NCBI GenBank assembly: GCA_016771945.1
Contig: QZLF01000001.1
Coordinates: forward strand, 701,447-765,446
Origin: Candidatus Leucobacter sulfamidivorax
GTDB lineage: Bacteria > Actinomycetota > Actinomycetes > Actinomycetales > Microbacteriaceae
DNA length: 64,000 nt
Direction of reading: 5' to 3'
The translations under genes were made by a program, and so were the position numbers. The number at the start of each line of letters is the position of its first letter. Position 1 is the stretch's first letter. The notes under the pieces were generated by a model. It worked only from the letters and a program-made list of their open reading frames with translations, did not search any database and was not told where the DNA came from. Shown here piece by piece: positions 61,935 through 64,000 of this stretch.

Positions 61935-63065
61935 TCAGTACCGGCGCAGGCCGGCTTCGACCAGCAGGGGGCGGATCCGCTCGTCGTACTCGGAGATCCC
62001 CTCCGAGTAGTCGATCCAGTTGACCGCCGCGCCGGTGATCCCGGCGTCCTTGAACCCCTGGATCTTCTCGACGACCTGCTCGGGGGTGCCCACGAGGGGC
62101 GCCGAGTAGTGCCCCATGGCGACGCGCATCTCCTTCGAGTCGAAGGAGAAGTCGGGGGCGGTCTTGAGGTTCATGTCGCTGAACCTCCGCACCGCGTCCC
62201 ACTCGCCGAGCTCCTTGATGTAGTGGTCCAGCCTCCGGTGCGCGTCCGCCTCGGTGTCGCCGAGGACGATGCCGATCTGGGTCATCACGTTGATGTCGCG
62301 CCCGTAGTCCTCGCGGGCGATCCGCTTCACGCTCTTCACGTAGGCGGCCATGTTCTCGGGGTCGTCGGCGACCATGAAGTTGATGTCGGCGAAGCGCGCG
62401 GCGAAGCGCCGCCCGGTCTCGCTGATGGCGGCGTTCATCACGAGGGGCCGGGGCGACTGGATCGCGTGCGGTCTCGAGATCGCGCCCTGCGCGGAGAAGA
62501 ACTCGCCGGCGTAGTCGAACTCCTCGTCTTCGGTCCAGAGCCGCTCGACCAGGTCCATCCACTCGGTCGCGAAGGCGTAGCGGTCCGGATGGGCCTTGAC
62601 CTCGCGGTCGAACATGGCCATCTCGGCGGCGTTCCAGCCCGCGACGACGTTGAGGCCGAAGCGACCTCCGGAGATGTGGTCGATGGTCGCCGCCTCCTTC
62701 GCCATCCGCACGGGGTGGATGGTGGGGGCGTGCACCGTGGCGAAGATGTGGATCCTCGAGGTGATCGCGGCGAGGCCAGCGGCCCAGGGGATCGCCTCGA
62801 GGCCCCACTCGTTGTAGCGGGTCCTGCCGCCGAAGCCCTTCCAGCGCGCATTCGGCACCACGGCCTCGAAGCCCGCGGCCTCGGCGGCGAGCGCGATATC
62901 GCGCGTCTCCTCCCAGGTCGCGCGCGGGGCGTCCTCGGAGGAGGTGAACCACATGCCGCCCCGGTTGTTGAAGCCGAAGGCGGCCAGGGTGAAGTGGTCC
63001 TCGGCGGAGACCAGCGGGCTCTCGCTCATCGGTCGTCGCTGCGGATCGGGATAGGTGGCGGGCAC
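61935..63065 (-). CDS. LLM-class flavin-dependent monooxygenase (RutA/pyridine-type)
   Basis: 376 aa from GTG 63065 (AGGAG seven bases upstream); ATG 63080 is in frame but lacks a ribosome site. TLAAFGFNNRGGMWFTSSED, VHAPTIHPVRMAKEAATIDH, ISGGRFGLNVVAGWNAAEM and ISETGRRFAARFADINFMVA match the RutA/dimethylsulfone monooxygenase clade. RutA-type enzymes oxidatively open N-heterocyclic rings with FMNH2 from a partner reductase, not seen here. Confidence 0.83.
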   Translation of the reverse strand: MPATYPDPQRRPMSESPLVSAEDHFTLAAFGFNNRGGMWFTSSEDAPRATWEETRDIALAAEAAGFEAVVPNARWKGFGGRTRYNEWGLEAIPWAAGLAAITSRIHIFATVHAPTIHPVRMAKEAATIDHISGGRFGLNVVAGWNAAEMAMFDREVKAHPDRYAFATEWMDLVERLWTEDEEFDYAGEFFSAQGAISRPHAIQSPRPLVMNAAISETGRRFAARFADINFMVADDPENMAAYVKSVKRIAREDYGRDINVMTQIGIVLGDTEADAHRRLDHYIKELGEWDAVRRFSDMNLKTAPDFSFDSKEMRVAMGHYSAPLVGTPEQVVEKIQGFKDAGITGAAVNWIDYSEGISEYDERIRPLLVEAGLRRY

Positions 63066-63108
63066 GTTCGTACTCCTCATGATTCTCGGTGTCGGCTCGG
63101 CAGGCGGG

Positions 63109-64000
63109 TCAGCGGTCGGATCCGCCGGCGTTCATCGCCTCGACCGCCGCCTCGTAGTGGTGCTGCAGGTACCAGTCGGCGATGTCGTCGCTGGTCGTGT
63201 ACCAGACGTCGTCGCGGCCCGCGATGTGCTCGAGCGCCTCCGCGAGGTAGCGGTGACGGCTCGGCTGGTTGATCAGGAACGGATGCAGCGAGAGCCCGAA
63301 GACCGCGCCGGGGCGCCGCGCGCTCTCCTCGTGCAGCAGGTCGAAGTGGTCCTCGATCATCCGCCCGAAGTCGGGAGCGGTCATGTCGTGGTCGAGGAAC
63401 GCGGGGATGTCGTTGACCTCGATCGAGTAGGGCACCGAGATCATCCGGGCCCCGCCGTCCAGGGCGAGGGGGAACGGCTGGTCGTCGGCGACCCAGTCGA
63501 GCGTGTAGGTGTAGCCGAGCTCGGCCAGCAGCTCGGGGGTGTTCTCCGTCTCGGTCAGCGCCGGACCCAGCCAGCCCCGCGGCGACCTGCCCGTGGCCGC
63601 GGCGATGGTCTCGGTGAGCTCGCGGAGGCCCGCGCGCTCCTCCTCGAGCTCCAGGCCCGTCCACATCTTGGAGTTCGTGGCGCCGTGGCCGAGCCAGGCC
63701 CAGTCGCGGGCGACTCCCGCTTCGACGATCTGCGGGTACTCGGCGCAGACCTCGGCGTTGAGCAGGACGCTCGCACGCATCTCGAAGCGGTCGAGCAGCT
63801 CGATCATGCGCCAGATGCCGACCCGGGTCGAGTAGTCGCGCCAGCCGTGGTTCGCGGGATCGACCGGGAGGTGCGCGGTGAGCGGCAGCACGCTCGTGGA
63901 GGGCGAACCGGCTCGGAAGTGCTCGATGTTCAGGCCGATGTAGAAGGCGAAGCGCTTGCCGTCGGGCCACTCGATCGCGGGCCGCTCGGTGATGGGCCAG
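63109..64000 (-). CDS. Polysaccharide-deacetylase-family amidohydrolase (PuuE/allantoinase-like), 5' end cut
   Basis: 297 codons in the window, reading in from the right edge at WPITERPAIEWPDGKRFAFY. GLNIEHF replaces the NodB first motif, and STRVGIWRMIELLDRFEMRA, HGATNSKMW and RGWLGPALTETENTPELLAE follow the PuuE-like pattern. GLSLHPFLINQPSR has the metal or base His. Such enzymes hydrolyse cyclic or linear amides; beside a RutA-like oxygenase it may cleave the ring-opened product. Confidence 0.8.
   Translation of the reverse strand, partial: WPITERPAIEWPDGKRFAFYIGLNIEHFRAGSPSTSVLPLTAHLPVDPANHGWRDYSTRVGIWRMIELLDRFEMRASVLLNAEVCAEYPQIVEAGVARDWAWLGHGATNSKMWTGLELEEERAGLRELTETIAAATGRSPRGWLGPALTETENTPELLAELGYTYTLDWVADDQPFPLALDGGARMISVPYSIEVNDIPAFLDHDMTAPDFGRMIEDHFDLLHEESARRPGAVFGLSLHPFLINQPSRHRYLAEALEHIAGRDDVWYTTSDDIADWYLQHHYEAAVEAMNAGGSDR

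Overview
The window comes from a high-GC actinobacterium, most likely Microbacteriaceae and possibly Leucobacter-like. This is inferred from the base composition, a mycothiol-dependent (MDMPI) enzyme, DXP-pathway dxr, SufU/SufS, an NrtR-controlled nadABC operon, and many start codons that sit exactly six bases after a TAnnnT box (leaderless mRNAs). It is chromosomal: tRNA-Pro, rsmI, dxr, nadABC and sufSU are all present.

Layout. 1-267 is a cut-off alpha/beta hydrolase. 375-5400 is a decayed island beside tRNA-Pro(GGG). It holds the stump of a tyrosine integrase joined to a stump of a cytosine methyltransferase, a TetR / TIM-barrel 'abortive infection' protein / CPBP protease operon interrupted by a 924-bp IS5-family element, and the first 205 codons of a TrwC-type relaxase. 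5523-19373 carries small membrane proteins, lipoproteins and single-gene enzymes (nuclease, DHFR-like reductase, LmbE deacetylase, lipid kinase, cyclase, a frameshifted MntH). 19370-28258 is an amine/alcohol/aldehyde catabolic block (FeaR-like AraC regulator, CMD protein, HIBADH-like and GMC oxidoreductases, ALDH, monoamine oxidase, APC permease). 28336-35567 holds mscL, nrtR-nadA-nadB-nadC-cysteine desulfurase and a VapBC-type toxin-antitoxin pair. 35606-40783 contains a DUF4192 gene and a second amine operon (cupin, flavin monoamine oxidase, APC permease, TetR), whose promoter is bracketed by twin palindromes. 40793-42609 is sufU-sufS.

42774-47480 is accessory DNA: an intact IS1182-family element, then a divergent three-gene cassette of visibly lower GC. 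It encodes a TPR-repeat protein, a membrane-anchored protein with a MITD1-type C-terminal (phospholipase-D-like) domain, and a helical protein with one C-terminal membrane segment. I know no named system with this composition; it is the best candidate here for something undescribed. 47538-54254 returns to core genes (MFS, DsbA-like, rsmI, acyltransferase, FKBP, dxr). 54229-59361 is a GntR-controlled gamma-glutamyl-amine catabolic operon (SDR, ALDH, PuuD, PuuA). 59453-64000 is a catabolic cluster of a dihydroxyphthalate-decarboxylase-like protein, class II aldolase, SDR, RutA-like flavin monooxygenase and PuuE-like deacetylase, which looks like an uncharacterised aromatic or N-heterocycle route.

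Four well-conserved genes (mntH, nadB, the nad-operon cysteine desulfurase and an FKBP lipoprotein) each carry a single frame break, two of them in a short G run. Either the assembly has indel errors, or several core functions are really lost.
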